Shown: positions 37,579-47,172, counted from the first letter of the stretch. The stretch is DNA of 64,000 nt from Streptomyces sp. WM4235 (GCF_001279725.1 NZ_LGDE01000415.1:1-64000); one strand, 5' to 3'. Notes: generated by a model from the sequence alone, not told the origin. Made by a program: numbers and translations.

Positions 37579-39648
37579 CTACCCGGGCCGCCCCGGGACG
37601 ATGAACTCGCACCACACGCACTTGCCGCCGCCCCGGGGTTCCACCCCCCAGTCGTCCGCGAGCCGGTCCACCAGCAGCAGACCGCGCCCCGACACCGCCC
37701 AGTCGCCCGCCTCGCGCCGGTGCGGCAGGGCGCTGCTGGAGTCCTCGACCTCGATGCGGATCCGTCCCTCCGCGGTCAGCCGCAGGCTGACGTGTCCCGC
37801 GCCGTCGGTGTGCACCAGGACGTTCGTCATCAGTTCGTCGGCGGCCAGCTCGACCTCGTCCGCCCGCTCCCGGGCGCCCCAGGCGGCCACCGCCGCCCGG
37901 ATCAGGTGCCGGGCCAGGGCGGGGCCGTCAGGGTCGCCGGGGGCGAGTTCGTGGCGCAGCGGGCCGCCGCCGCGCGGGGCGGGGGTGCCCCGGCGGCGCA
38001 GCAGGAGCAGAGCCATGTCGTCGCCGCCGCCCGCGTCCCCGACGAGGTCGCACAGCACGTCGGCCAGCCGTTCGACGTCGACCGGTCCGTCCCGGACCCC
38101 GTCCATGACCTCCCGCATCCCCGAATCGGCGCGGTCGCCGCGGCGATCCGTCAGGCCGTCCGTGCAGAGCAGCAGCGTGTCGCCGGGGTGCAGTTCGACG
38201 CTGGTCACGGGGTAGCCGGTACCGGTCCCCGGTGGGTCGTGGGCGGGCAGGCCCAGCGGCAGTCCGCCGGCCACCTGGATCCGGTGGCAACTGCCGTCGC
38301 CGCGGCGGACGATGGGGTCGAGGTGACCGGCCCGCACCAGGTGCAGCATGCCGGTGTTCAGGTCCACCTCGCCGTAGGTGCAGGTGGCGAACCGTTCCGT
38401 CGCCAGTTCCCGCAGGAAGGTCGAGGCGCGCGCCATCGCCGTGCCGGGCGTGTGCCCCTCGGCGATGTAGGCCCGCAGGACGATCCGCAACTGGCCCATC
38501 ACGGCCGCCGCGTCGGTGTCGTGGCCCTCCACGTCCCCGATCACCACCCCGACCCGTCCCTCCCCGAGGGGGATCACGTCGTACCAGTCGCCGCCGATGT
38601 CCCGGCCCATCCTGGCCGCCCGGTACCGTACGGCGATCAGCGCGCCCGGCACCTCCGGGATCCTGCGCGGCAGCATGGCCCGCTGGAGTCCCTCCGCCAG
38701 GTCGTGCTCCTGCTCGAAGAGGATGGCCCGCTGGAGGCTCTGTGCGATGCCGCTGCCCAGGGCCACCAGCACGTTCCGTTCCTCGGTGGTGAAGTCCCCG
38801 TCCCGGCTGTAGAGCAGCCCGAGCGCGCCCACGGGACGGCCCTGGGCGATCAGGGGCAGGTAGACCCCGCTGCGCACGTCGAGCGGTTCGATGTACGGCC
38901 ACAGCTGTGGGTAGCGCCGCTGGAACTCCTCGCGGGACGCGACGTAGACCGTCTGGAGGGTGCGTACGGCCTCGCTCATCGGGAAGCGCGCGTCGACGCG
39001 GGTGTACTCGATCTCGGGAACGTAGGAACCGAGCTGTCCTTCGGCGACGAGGTGGACGCGGGCGCCGTCGACGACGCCGAGCATCACGCTGACGGCTCCG
39101 AGGTGCCCCAGGGCCTCGGGGTCCTTGAGCACGTCGGTCACGTCGTTGACCGTGCGCGCGTGGGCGAGGATCGCGGTGGTCCGTTCCACGACGCCGGTCA
39201 TCCGAAGGCGCCCCTCGTTGCGTTCCCCGGCGGCGCCCGGCTCGACGGGGTCGTGGGCGGCGTCGCGGAGGATCCCGATGACCCGGTACGGACGGCCGTC
39301 GTGCGGGTCCCGCAGGATGTGTCCCTGGATGTGGGTCCAGCCGAGGGTTCCGTCCCGCCTGCGACTGCGGAAGTACGCCCCGTAGTGGCTGCGGCCGTCC
39401 TTCATCGCCTGGGCGACGCGCGCGTCGATCCGCGGCTCCTCGCCGGATACGAGTCGGATGCGCAGTCCGGCGGGGGTTCCGGTGAACTCGTCCGGACGCA
39501 AGTCGAGGACCTCGAGGGCGGTGGGATCCAGGTGCATCTGTCCGCTGTCGAGGTCCCAGTCGAAGGTGCCCATGCGGTTGAGCGCGAGACTCGTGTCGGG
39601 CCGCGCGGGCCAGTCGACCTCGGGGGTCGTGCTTCCCCGCTGGTCCAT
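37579..39648 (-). CDS. SpoIIE phosphatase with PAS, GAF and HATPase domains
   Basis: A 689-aa signalling protein. Order: PAS (about 20-130, with the PAC-like RRRDGTLGWTHIQGHILRD), GAF (about 155-310), SpoIIE/PP2C-SIG phosphatase (about 330-545: DIGGDWYDV near 349, VIGDVEGHD, CTDGLTD, GGGDDMALLLL), and a C-terminal HATPase of the RsbW type (about 565-685: RADEVELAADELMTNVLVHTDG, GRGLLLVDRLADDWGV). Such proteins combine an anti-sigma kinase with the phosphatase acting on the same antagonist, so they act alone in partner-switching control of sigma factors or other outputs. The metal-binding Asp residues and the ATPase N-box (ADELMTN) are intact. ATG at 39648. Confidence 0.92.
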   Translation of the reverse strand: MDQRGSTTPEVDWPARPDTSLALNRMGTFDWDLDSGQMHLDPTALEVLDLRPDEFTGTPAGLRIRLVSGEEPRIDARVAQAMKDGRSHYGAYFRSRRRDGTLGWTHIQGHILRDPHDGRPYRVIGILRDAAHDPVEPGAAGERNEGRLRMTGVVERTTAILAHARTVNDVTDVLKDPEALGHLGAVSVMLGVVDGARVHLVAEGQLGSYVPEIEYTRVDARFPMSEAVRTLQTVYVASREEFQRRYPQLWPYIEPLDVRSGVYLPLIAQGRPVGALGLLYSRDGDFTTEERNVLVALGSGIAQSLQRAILFEQEHDLAEGLQRAMLPRRIPEVPGALIAVRYRAARMGRDIGGDWYDVIPLGEGRVGVVIGDVEGHDTDAAAVMGQLRIVLRAYIAEGHTPGTAMARASTFLRELATERFATCTYGEVDLNTGMLHLVRAGHLDPIVRRGDGSCHRIQVAGGLPLGLPAHDPPGTGTGYPVTSVELHPGDTLLLCTDGLTDRRGDRADSGMREVMDGVRDGPVDVERLADVLCDLVGDAGGGDDMALLLLRRRGTPAPRGGGPLRHELAPGDPDGPALARHLIRAAVAAWGARERADEVELAADELMTNVLVHTDGAGHVSLRLTAEGRIRIEVEDSSSALPHRREAGDWAVSGRGLLLVDRLADDWGVEPRGGGKCVWCEFIVPGRPG

Positions 39649-39687
39649 GCAGTCAGGGTCTCACTGTTCCCCGGCCGGGGCGCGCGG

Positions 39688-41028
39688 TCACCCGGTGCGG
39701 GGGCTCGCCTCCGAGGGGGGTGCCACCGAGGACGGGGTGAGCGGCGGGGTGTCCGACGGGGCGACGCGGGCGGGCGGCGAATCCGCCGGGGCATCGCTCG
39801 GGGTGCTGTCGCTCGGGGTGGTGTCGCTCGGGGTGGTGTCGGCGGGCGAATCCGAGGCGGGCTCGTCCGGTGACTGCTCCGGGGATCGGCCCGGGGACTG
39901 CGCGGAGGACTCCGGGGGGCTGTCGGACGGGGTCGCGCCGGGGGTGTCGCCCGGTGATCGCGTCGGGGTGTCGGTGTCCGTCGGCGAGCCGCTCCCGGGG
40001 GACGTGGTGGTGTCCGGGGACGTGGTGCCCGTCGGGGTGGGGGTCACCGGCGGGGGCACCGGCTTGTCGCGCTGGCCGTCGTGGTCGGCGCGGTCCCGTC
40101 CGACCCAGGTCCCGTCGTGGTGGTCGTAGATCACGAAGGTGTTCACGACCTTCACCGAGGGGGCGATGACCACCACCCGCTGCGGCTGGTACGAGGGCCA
40201 CGACTGCCCCGTGCGCTTCGCGTCGGCCCCGAGCGCCACCGGCTCCCCCAGCGGATTGCCGCACGCGCAGCGCACCCGGGGCACCCCGCGGTCGTCAACG
40301 AGCACCGCCGTACCGGCCTCCAGCACCGCCTGGTAGGGGGTGGCCTTGCCGTCGCGGTAACCGTGGTTGGTGACCCGGGTGTCCGCGCGCAACCGCAGGG
40401 GGGTCAGGGAGCGCAGGTAGGCGGGTACGGCCTCGGGACGGATGCCGAGGGCGGAGGCGAAGGCGGTGTTCTTGGCCGGTTGCCCGGTCAGCGCCGCGAT
40501 CTGCTTCCCGACATCGCAACTGGCGGTGTTCCGGGTGCCCCCGTACAGCCCGGGCGCGGCCCCGCTGACGCTGCGCGTGACCGTCGCCCCGGTCGCCGGC
40601 GCGCTGTCGCTCGCGGAGGGCGGCGGGCTCTGCGCCGACGGTGTGGCCTCCTCGGCCGCCGTGGACCCGGTGAACGGGGCGGGTCCGGTCGCGGAGGCCG
40701 GTTGGAGGAAGACCTCCCCACCGCCCGCCCGGGTGGAGGAGGGCGTGCCGCTCGGCCGGGTGAGTACCACCACCAGCGCCACGACGGCCGCCAGGGCGAC
40801 GACCGCCGCGGCCAACCGGGGTCCGGAGCGCCACCACGGGCCTTTGCCGGACGGCCCGGTGGGCGCGGGACCGTCGGGGCCGGCGGGCCCCCCGGGCGGT
40901 TGCTCGGGCGGGCCTCCCCGCCGCCCGCCCGACAGTGGGCCGGAAGGGGGACCGGACGGGCGCTCGGACGGCGACTGTGACGACCGCGGGGGCAGCGGCG
41001 GTTCCTGGCCGGAGGGTTGCGTGGTCAC
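39688..41028 (-). CDS. Ser/Pro-rich single-pass membrane protein (DUF6777-like)
   Basis: A 446-aa protein with a Pro/Gly/Ser-rich cytoplasmic N-terminus, one TM (about 85-105: LAAAVVALAAVVALVVVL), an extracytoplasmic globular domain (about 120-330) and a long Ser/Thr/Pro/Asp-rich C-terminal tail with SDTTPSDTTPSDSTPSD-like repeats. The globular domain has GAAPGLYGGTRNTASCDVGKQIAALTG and VLVDDRGVPRVRCACGNPLGEPV, with three closely placed cysteines. I recall this as the DUF6777 family; function unknown. The GTG at 41028 has GGAAGAAGAG upstream; a longer start at 41124 is less likely. Confidence 0.75.
   Translation of the reverse strand: MTTQPSGQEPPLPPRSSQSPSERPSGPPSGPLSGGRRGGPPEQPPGGPAGPDGPAPTGPSGKGPWWRSGPRLAAAVVALAAVVALVVVLTRPSGTPSSTRAGGGEVFLQPASATGPAPFTGSTAAEEATPSAQSPPPSASDSAPATGATVTRSVSGAAPGLYGGTRNTASCDVGKQIAALTGQPAKNTAFASALGIRPEAVPAYLRSLTPLRLRADTRVTNHGYRDGKATPYQAVLEAGTAVLVDDRGVPRVRCACGNPLGEPVALGADAKRTGQSWPSYQPQRVVVIAPSVKVVNTFVIYDHHDGTWVGRDRADHDGQRDKPVPPPVTPTPTGTTSPDTTTSPGSGSPTDTDTPTRSPGDTPGATPSDSPPESSAQSPGRSPEQSPDEPASDSPADTTPSDTTPSDSTPSDAPADSPPARVAPSDTPPLTPSSVAPPSEASPRTG
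39794..39838. repeat. three tandem 15-bp units in the C-terminal tail
   Basis: TCGCTCGGGGTG(C/G)TG repeated three times, encoding the Ser-Asp-Thr-Thr-Pro type repeat of the tail on the minus strand. A site of probable length variation. Confidence 0.85.
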
Positions 41029-41177
41029 GGGCTCTTCTTCCCTGACGGAGGAGTTCCGGTCCGGGGCGGACGTTCCGTGGTGGTGTACGGAAATCTCCGG
41101 ATTTCTTGCGCTCCTGCGGACCATTGTGTGGGGCCTCCCGGTGGTGGCCGCAAGCCGAGGGTGCCTACCGTTGTCGG

Positions 41178-42464
41178 GTGAGCCGAACGTCAGCAACGAC
41201 CTCCGGTGGCTCCGCACGGGCCTGGCGTGACGCCCTCGCCGCCGTCGTGGCGGGCTTCGTGGTGATGATCGTGATCGCCGCGGCGGGACTGGCCTGTGCG
41301 GGTGCGGGCGACCTCCCGGAGGGCGCGTTCCCCCGGGTGGTCGCGGCCGTGGTCGTGATGGCGGCCGGCGGCTCGATCGGGGTGTCGGGCGGCGCCGGGT
41401 TCCTGGCCGAGGCCGACGTGAACCTGTCCGTGCTCCCGCTCTCGGTGACCCTGGCCGGCGCCCTGACGGTCGGCCTCTGCTTCCTGCGCCCCCTGCACAA
41501 CCGGGCGGTGGCCCACCCGCGCGAACTGCTCGGACGGGTCGTGCCGTTGGTGGTGCTGTGGCTGCTCGCGCTCCTCGGCGTCGCCCTGGTCGCCAGGCAG
41601 GACTTCGGGATCTCCACGGGCGACTCCCCCGTCGGGGAGATCGGCGAACTCCTCGACGCGGCCCCGACGGTGGGCTTCCGGGCCGAGGTGCCGGCCACGC
41701 TGTTCTTCGGACTGCTTTGGATCCTGGGCTTGTTGGCGATCACCCTGCTGGTTTCCCGGCGTGCGCCGTTGCCCGCCGCCCTGGTGCGCTTCCACACGGC
41801 CGTGCGCCCGGCCGCCTTCGCCACGGTCGTGCTGCTGCTGGCGTACGTGGCGATCGGCGTGGTCGCCGGTCTGGTGGTGGCCGCCACCCGGGGGGACGTC
41901 GCACAGACGTTCGCGGTGATCCTGTTGGGCCTGCCGAACCTGGCCTGGCTCGCGCTGACCCTGGGCTTCGGCGGGTCCTGGGAGGGCCGCGTGGACGGGC
42001 CGTTCGGGCTGCCGATGCCGCGGTTGTTGGACCAGGCGCTGCGCGGCCCCGACCTGTCCACGGTGGACGTCGCCTCGCTCGCGGAACACGATTCCCGGGC
42101 GTGGTGGCTGGTTCCGGTGGCCGCCGTCCTGCTGCTGGGCACCGGTGTGCTGGCGGCCGTACGCTCCCCCGCGCACGTCCGGGCGCGGCAGCACGCCCTG
42201 CACCTGGCGGTGGCCCTGGCGCTGGCGACGTTGGCGGTGTGCCTGACGGCCTCCGTCCGGGCCGAGTTCGGTCTGTCGCTGCTCGGGATCGGCGACGCGG
42301 GCGGTCTCGGGGGCAAGGTCGAGCTCAGCGCGCACCTGTGGCGCAACGTCGGTCTGGGACTGTTGTGGGGCGCCGTGGCGGGCTTCCTCGGCGCCCTGGT
42401 GGCCCGCCCCCTGCGCCGCCGCGGCCGAGTGGGCGACCCTGATCCCCGCGGGGAGCGACGCTGA
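41178..42464 (+). CDS. streptophobe family polytopic membrane protein
   Basis: A 428-aa hydrophobic protein with about 10 TM segments. Features typical of the Streptomyces streptophobe family are visible: the N-terminal WRDALAAVVAGFVVMIVIAAAGL, a long cytoplasmic region with FLRPLHNRAVA, the loop LAEADVNLSVLPLSVTLAGAL and GDSPVGEIGELLDAAPTVGF, and the end HLWRNVGLGLLWGAVAGFLGALVARPLRRR. Family function is unknown. The GTG at 41178 has a modest GG upstream; the leader region before it includes Cys/Trp-rich sequence that is not a plausible N-terminus. Confidence 0.85.
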   Translation: MSRTSATTSGGSARAWRDALAAVVAGFVVMIVIAAAGLACAGAGDLPEGAFPRVVAAVVVMAAGGSIGVSGGAGFLAEADVNLSVLPLSVTLAGALTVGLCFLRPLHNRAVAHPRELLGRVVPLVVLWLLALLGVALVARQDFGISTGDSPVGEIGELLDAAPTVGFRAEVPATLFFGLLWILGLLAITLLVSRRAPLPAALVRFHTAVRPAAFATVVLLLAYVAIGVVAGLVVAATRGDVAQTFAVILLGLPNLAWLALTLGFGGSWEGRVDGPFGLPMPRLLDQALRGPDLSTVDVASLAEHDSRAWWLVPVAAVLLLGTGVLAAVRSPAHVRARQHALHLAVALALATLAVCLTASVRAEFGLSLLGIGDAGGLGGKVELSAHLWRNVGLGLLWGAVAGFLGALVARPLRRRGRVGDPDPRGERR

Positions 42465-42547
42465 ACCCGGCAACCGATGGGCCGTACGGGTGAAGAGCGG
42501 GATATCGGTTCATCGGGGCATCGTTTCTGCATGCCAACCTCACCTCC

Positions 42548-42916
42548 GTGAACACGTTTAAAGGCCTGTTCCGGCCGCTCCACGCCGGCGGCCTGCTTGC
42601 CGTCTCCGCCGTCGCCCTGACCCTGTCCACCGCCCTCCCCACGGAGGCGACGACCGGCACCCGCTACCTGGCCGGTCCGGTCGGCGTGCAGGACGCCACG
42701 CCCCGCAAGGTCTCCGGGAGCGCGGTCTACTGTCCCGACGGCATGCTCGTACAGTCCGGCGGCTACTCCCTGGAGAACGGTCGGACCGGCCCCGTCCTCG
42801 CCAGCCACCCGGTCGCCGGTCCGCACGGGCGCAAGGGCTGGTACGCCTCGGCCTCGCACGCGGACGTCCGGGCGTACGTGCTCTGCCTGCCCGTCCCCGG
42901 CGCGGACGGACCCTGA
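42548..42916 (+). CDS. small secreted protein of unknown function
   Basis: A 122-aa protein with a signal peptide (about 1-34, LLAVSAVALTLSTALPTEA). The mature part of about 90 residues has two cysteines (VYCPDGML and YVLCLPVPG) that could form one disulfide. I do not recognise the family. GTG at 42548; the ribosome-binding site is weak. Confidence 0.6.
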   Translation: MNTFKGLFRPLHAGGLLAVSAVALTLSTALPTEATTGTRYLAGPVGVQDATPRKVSGSAVYCPDGMLVQSGGYSLENGRTGPVLASHPVAGPHGRKGWYASASHADVRAYVLCLPVPGADGP

Positions 42917-42953
42917 CCCGGTCCGGCGGACGGGCTCCCTCACCGCGACGGCG

Positions 42954-43967
42954 TCAGGCCCGCTCCCGCGGTCGGAAGACGGGCAGCGCCCAGCGCGGCG
43001 GCGGGGGCGCCGGTTCCGTCTCCCCCGGCGCCGGGGCGTCGACGGGCGGCGCCGAAGCCGTTCGGGTGGGCGGGCGCCGACCGGCCGCCTGTCCTTCCTC
43101 CCCGGCCCGGCGCAGCGCCGCAGTGAACTCCAGGCAGGTGCTCCAGCGTTCCTCCGGCGACTTGGCCAGGGCCTTCGCCAGTACGTCGTCCACCGCGGCC
43201 GGCAGGTCCGGCCGCTCCGCGCTCACCGGTGGCGGCGGGTCGTACTGGTGGGCCCACAGCAGGGCCATGTCGTCGTCCCGCCGGAAAGGTGGTCCACCGG
43301 CCAGCATCTCGTGGACGACGCACCCCAGGCCGTAGACGTCGCACCGCCCGTCCACCGGCTTGCCGGAGATCTGTTCCGGCGCCACGTAGTCCAGCGTTCC
43401 GACGAACTGTCCGACGCTCGTGAACCCGGTCAGCGACAGGGACTTCTTCGTCAGCCCGAAGTCCGTCAGGTACACGTGCTCGGGGTGCTCGCTGTCGGTG
43501 CCCTCCGCGACCAGGATGTTGCCGGGTTTGACGTCCCGGTGGACCAGGTCGTGGTCGTGGGCCGCGTCCAGGGCCGAGGCCACCTGGCCGGCGATCCGCG
43601 CGGCCGTCGCCACCGGCAGCGGGCCGGTGCGGTCCAGCATCGCCCGCAGGTCCTGTCCGGCGACGTGGCGCATGGCGATGTACAGCAGACCGTCGGCCTC
43701 GCCCGCCTCGAAGACGGGAACGATGTGGGGATGGTCGAGGGACGCCGCCACCCTCGACTCGTGCGCGAACCGCTGTCGGAACGTGTCGTTGCGGGCCAAC
43801 TCGGGTGCCAGCAGCTTCAGTGCCACGACGCGGTCGAGGCGCAGGTCCCGCGCCCGGTAGACGACGGCCATGCCTCCGCGTCCGATCTCGTCCTCCAACC
43901 GGTACCCGGCGATCCGTGTCCCCGGCGCGGCCGGTCGACCTCCCGGGGTGTCCGCGGCGGACGTCAC
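42954..43967 (-). CDS. cytosolic Ser/Thr protein kinase
   Basis: A 337-aa kinase. Catalytic residues: IGRGGMAVVYRA, Lys51 (VALKLL), HRDVKPGN (Asp145), DFG (Asp169) and VAPEQ. The kinase domain ends near 275, followed by a Pro/Ala-rich tail with no TM segment, so it is cytosolic. The GTG at 43967 overlaps the stop of the SH3-like gene (GTGA), making it the last gene of a three-gene operon behind an FHA-ABC transporter and an SH3-like protein. FHA domains bind phosphothreonine, so the kinase is the obvious candidate to phosphorylate the transporter, as PknF does with Rv1747 in mycobacteria. Confidence 0.92.
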   Translation of the reverse strand: MTSAADTPGGRPAAPGTRIAGYRLEDEIGRGGMAVVYRARDLRLDRVVALKLLAPELARNDTFRQRFAHESRVAASLDHPHIVPVFEAGEADGLLYIAMRHVAGQDLRAMLDRTGPLPVATAARIAGQVASALDAAHDHDLVHRDVKPGNILVAEGTDSEHPEHVYLTDFGLTKKSLSLTGFTSVGQFVGTLDYVAPEQISGKPVDGRCDVYGLGCVVHEMLAGGPPFRRDDDMALLWAHQYDPPPPVSAERPDLPAAVDDVLAKALAKSPEERWSTCLEFTAALRRAGEEGQAAGRRPPTRTASAPPVDAPAPGETEPAPPPPRWALPVFRPRERA

Positions 43968-44689
43968 CGGCCACCGTCCCCGGGTGTGTCGACGATCCGC
44001 GTCGGCTCGTGTCCGTCCGCCGGGCCGGTGGGTGCCTCGCCCGGACCGTCGCCCGCCGAGGCCGCCCGTTCGCCGGACGTGGGCTCGGGCGCGGTCGCTT
44101 GTTCGCCGGGCGCGGGTCCGGGCGTGGGCGCGTCGGCCGCCTGTCCGTCGGACTCCGGGGTCTCGGCCGGCGGCTGCGGGCCGGGGGCCGCGCCCGGTTC
44201 CGAGACGACGGCGTACGTCGCCCGCCGGGTCCCGTCGCCGTACATCCACCGCCCGGCCGTCTCGTCGTAGAGCCAGATCTCCGCCCCGTCGAGCACCACC
44301 CCGGCGCGCAGGCCCCGGGTCGCCCGCCGGAAGCCGTCGGCGTCCGTCCGGCCGGAGGCGAGTTCGTCGGCGGCCCGGCGGTAGCGCTCCAGGGCCTCGA
44401 CGCCGCGGGCGAGGACCGGTCGGGGGTCCTCGGCGCGGGAGAGGGGGCGTCCCGCCGTGGGCGGCGGCTGCGGGACGACGACCAGCAGTCGCCCGTCCAC
44501 CCAGGCGGACCAGCCGTTGGCGCAGAGGATCTCCGCCCATTCGCCGCGCCGGGACAGCAGTTGCACCGGCAGGAAGGCGTCCAGGGCGGCGGTGGGCCGG
44601 GAGACGTCCGGTGCCTCCCAGGCGGGCAGGCCGTCCCGGGGCACGACGTGGGTGGGCCGGAAGTCGGCGACGCCTTCGGGGCTCGTCAC
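43964..44689 (-). CDS. SH3-like domain protein in kinase/transporter operon
   Basis: A 241-aa protein. The N-terminal half (about 30-75) resembles a bacterial SH3-like module: LDAFLPVQLLSRRGEWAEILCANGWSAWVDGRLLV. A middle region (about 85-165) is predicted helical (VEALERYRRAADELASGRTD) followed by a strand-like section (GAEIWLYDETAGRWMYGDG). The C-terminal 80 residues are Pro/Ala/Gly-rich and probably disordered. No TM segment. It lies 5 nt downstream of the FHA-ABC gene and overlaps the kinase start, so it is part of the same signalling unit, but its job is unknown. Confidence 0.7.
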   Translation of the reverse strand: MTSPEGVADFRPTHVVPRDGLPAWEAPDVSRPTAALDAFLPVQLLSRRGEWAEILCANGWSAWVDGRLLVVVPQPPPTAGRPLSRAEDPRPVLARGVEALERYRRAADELASGRTDADGFRRATRGLRAGVVLDGAEIWLYDETAGRWMYGDGTRRATYAVVSEPGAAPGPQPPAETPESDGQAADAPTPGPAPGEQATAPEPTSGERAASAGDGPGEAPTGPADGHEPTRIVDTPGDGGR

Positions 44690-44694
44690 GCGGC

Positions 44695-47172
44695 CTACTT
44701 CCGCATGATGGCGGGTTCGTGGCGCCGCAGCAGCCGGGAGACCAGTACGCCGAACAGTACGGACAGCACGACCAGCATCCCGAGGTTCAGCAGCCACACG
44801 CCGACGGTGTGCGCGAACAGCGGGTCGTCGGTGAGGGGGCCGGGCACGATCGCGCCCAGGTCGATGGTGCCCGCCATCGCGCCGAGCGCCCAGCGGGAGG
44901 GCACCAGCCAGGACAGCTGTTGGATCACCGGCACCCCGTCCAGTTGCAGGAGCGCCCCGCAGAAGACCACCTGGACGATGGCGAGGAGGACCAGCAGCGG
45001 CATGGTGACCTCCTCCTTCCTGACCAGGGCGGAGACCAGCAGGCCGAGCATCATCGCGGTGAACGACAGCAGGGCGACGGCGAGCGTGATCTCGATCAGC
45101 GGCGGCATGAGGACGCCCTTGCCGCCGGGGGCGCCGAGGTTCACGCCCAACAGGGCGACGAGCGTCAGCACGACGGCCTGGGCCACCGTGATCGCGCCCA
45201 GGACCACCACCTTGGACATCAGGTAGGCGGAGCGGGACAGTCCCACCGCGCGTTCGCGCTGGTAGATGGTCCGTTCCTTGACCAGTTCGCGCACCGCGTT
45301 GGCGGCGCCGGTGAGCACGCCTCCCACGCACAGGATGAGCAGGGCGTTGATCGCCGTCTCCTGGGTGAGGCGGCTGCCGGCCAGGGCGCGGGCCATGGCG
45401 CCCATCACGAACGGCAGCGCGATCATGATGGCGAGGAAGGTCCGGTCCGCGCTCAGCGCCGCCGCGTACCGCCGGACCAGCGTGGAGAGCTGGGAGCCCC
45501 AGCTCTGCGCCTTGGGCGGAGGGGCGACGAAACCGGCCGGTCCGGGTCTGCCGTCCGCGACCGGGGGCCGGGTGGCGGCCCCGCGCACGTACCTGCGGTA
45601 CAGGGGGGATGCCGCGTACTCGGCCGCCCAGTCGCGGTCCTGTTGGTTCTCGAAGGCCTCGAAGGCTTCGGGCCACTGCTCGTAGCCGAAGAAGGCAAGG
45701 GTCTCGTCGGGCGGTCCGAAGTAGGCGACGCGCCCGCCGGGGGCGAGGACGAGCAGCCGGTCACAGACGTCGAGGCTGAGCACGCTGTGGGTGACGACGA
45801 TGACGGTGCGGCCGTCGTCGGCGAGGCCGCGCAGCATGTGCATGACGGAGCGGTCCATCCCGGGGTCGAGACCGGAGGTGGGTTCGTCGAGGAAGAGCAG
45901 GGAGGGTTTGGTCAGCAGTTCCAGGGCGACGGACACCCGCTTGCGCTGGCCGCCGGAGAGGCTGTGGATGGACTGGTCGGCGCGCTGTCCGAGGCCGAGC
46001 TCACCGATCACCTCGTCCACCCGCGCCTGGCGTTCCGCCTTCTCGGTGTCCTGGGGGAAGCGCAGTTCGGCGGCGTAGGTCAGGGCGCGGCGCACCGTGA
46101 GCTGGGCGTGCAGGATGTCGTCCTGCGGCACGAGGCCGATGCGGCTGCGGAGTTCGGCGTAGTCGCGGTACAGGTCGCGCCCGTCGTACAGGACGGTGCC
46201 CTGGTCGGCGGGGCGCAGGCCGGTGAGGGCGCCGAGCAGGGTGGATTTGCCGGCGCCGCTGGGGCCGACGACGGCGAGCAGGCATTTGGCGCCGACGGGG
46301 AAGGAGACGTGGTCGAGGAGGACCTTGCGGCCGTGGTCGACCGCGACGGCGAGGTCCTGGACGTCGAGGGAGACCTCTCCGGTGTCCACGTACTCCTGGA
46401 GTTGGTCGCCGACCAGGCAGAAGGCGGTGTGCCCGATGCCGACGATGTCGCCCTCGGCGATCGGCGCGCGCTCGACGCGGGCGCCGTTCAGGTAGGTGCC
46501 GTTGTGGCTGGCGAGGTCGACGATCTCGTACGTGCCGTCCGCGAGCGCCCGCAGCTCGGCGTGGCGTCGGGAGACGACGAGGTCGTCGACGACGAGGTCG
46601 TTGTCCGAGGCCCGCCCGATGCGTACGGCGGTCCGCGCGGGCAGCGGGCGGACCGACGTCGGCCGGGCGAAGGTGCCGGTCAGCCCGGGGTGTGACACGG
46701 AGGACGGCCGCGAGGTCCCGCCGGCGGACCCGGTGGGCGCCAGGTACGCCGAAGGCCACGCGGGGGTGGCGGACGGCGCGGGGGCGGACGGGGCCGGTGC
46801 GGGCGCGGATGAGGCGGGGGTCGCCGCCGGCTCGGCGGATTTGGCAGGCGGCTTGGGGCCGAGCAGGAGGGCGCGCGGGCCGTCGTCGACGCTCCCGAAA
46901 CGCAGTTCGCTGCCGGCGCCGATGTTCCAGGCGTGGATGCGGTGGCCGTCGGCCCAGGTGCCGTTGGTGCTGTTCTCGTCCTCGACGGTCCAGTGGTCGC
47001 CTTCGGCGCGCAGCACGGCGTGGTGCCAGGAGACGCGGGCGTCGTCGAGGCAGATCTCGCAGAGGGGGTCCCGACCGACGTGGTAGGTCCGGACCGGGCT
47101 CATCGCGGTGGAGCCCCCGGCCGTTTCCAGAACGAGTTCGGGTGCGGTCGGCACACCGGGGCGCTGGACCAT
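44695..47172 (-). CDS. FHA-FHA-ABC transporter (Rv1747-like)
   Basis: An 825-aa membrane protein that fuses two FHA domains to an ABC exporter. FHA1 (about 15-105) has YHVGRDPLCEICLDDARVSWHH and ENSTNGTW; FHA2 (about 165-250) has VRIGRASDNDLVVDDLVVSRRH and NGTYLNG; both keep the Arg/Ser/Asn residues that bind phosphothreonine. The ATPase (about 280-500) has GPSGAGKSTLLGALTG, LSGGQRKRVSVALELL and LLFLDEPTSGLDP, followed by an ABC2-type membrane domain with six TM segments. The closest known arrangement is mycobacterial Rv1747. ATG at 47172; the longer reading frame upstream enters the intergenic region. Confidence 0.95.
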   Translation of the reverse strand: MVQRPGVPTAPELVLETAGGSTAMSPVRTYHVGRDPLCEICLDDARVSWHHAVLRAEGDHWTVEDENSTNGTWADGHRIHAWNIGAGSELRFGSVDDGPRALLLGPKPPAKSAEPAATPASSAPAPAPSAPAPSATPAWPSAYLAPTGSAGGTSRPSSVSHPGLTGTFARPTSVRPLPARTAVRIGRASDNDLVVDDLVVSRRHAELRALADGTYEIVDLASHNGTYLNGARVERAPIAEGDIVGIGHTAFCLVGDQLQEYVDTGEVSLDVQDLAVAVDHGRKVLLDHVSFPVGAKCLLAVVGPSGAGKSTLLGALTGLRPADQGTVLYDGRDLYRDYAELRSRIGLVPQDDILHAQLTVRRALTYAAELRFPQDTEKAERQARVDEVIGELGLGQRADQSIHSLSGGQRKRVSVALELLTKPSLLFLDEPTSGLDPGMDRSVMHMLRGLADDGRTVIVVTHSVLSLDVCDRLLVLAPGGRVAYFGPPDETLAFFGYEQWPEAFEAFENQQDRDWAAEYAASPLYRRYVRGAATRPPVADGRPGPAGFVAPPPKAQSWGSQLSTLVRRYAAALSADRTFLAIMIALPFVMGAMARALAGSRLTQETAINALLILCVGGVLTGAANAVRELVKERTIYQRERAVGLSRSAYLMSKVVVLGAITVAQAVVLTLVALLGVNLGAPGGKGVLMPPLIEITLAVALLSFTAMMLGLLVSALVRKEEVTMPLLVLLAIVQVVFCGALLQLDGVPVIQQLSWLVPSRWALGAMAGTIDLGAIVPGPLTDDPLFAHTVGVWLLNLGMLVVLSVLFGVLVSRLLRRHEPAIMRK

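Noticed and set aside
34766..38215. 1149-codon plus-strand frame opposite the phosphodiester glycosidase
   Set aside because: Gly/Arg/Ala-rich shadow with no motif; the minus-strand gene has a signal peptide and family motifs.
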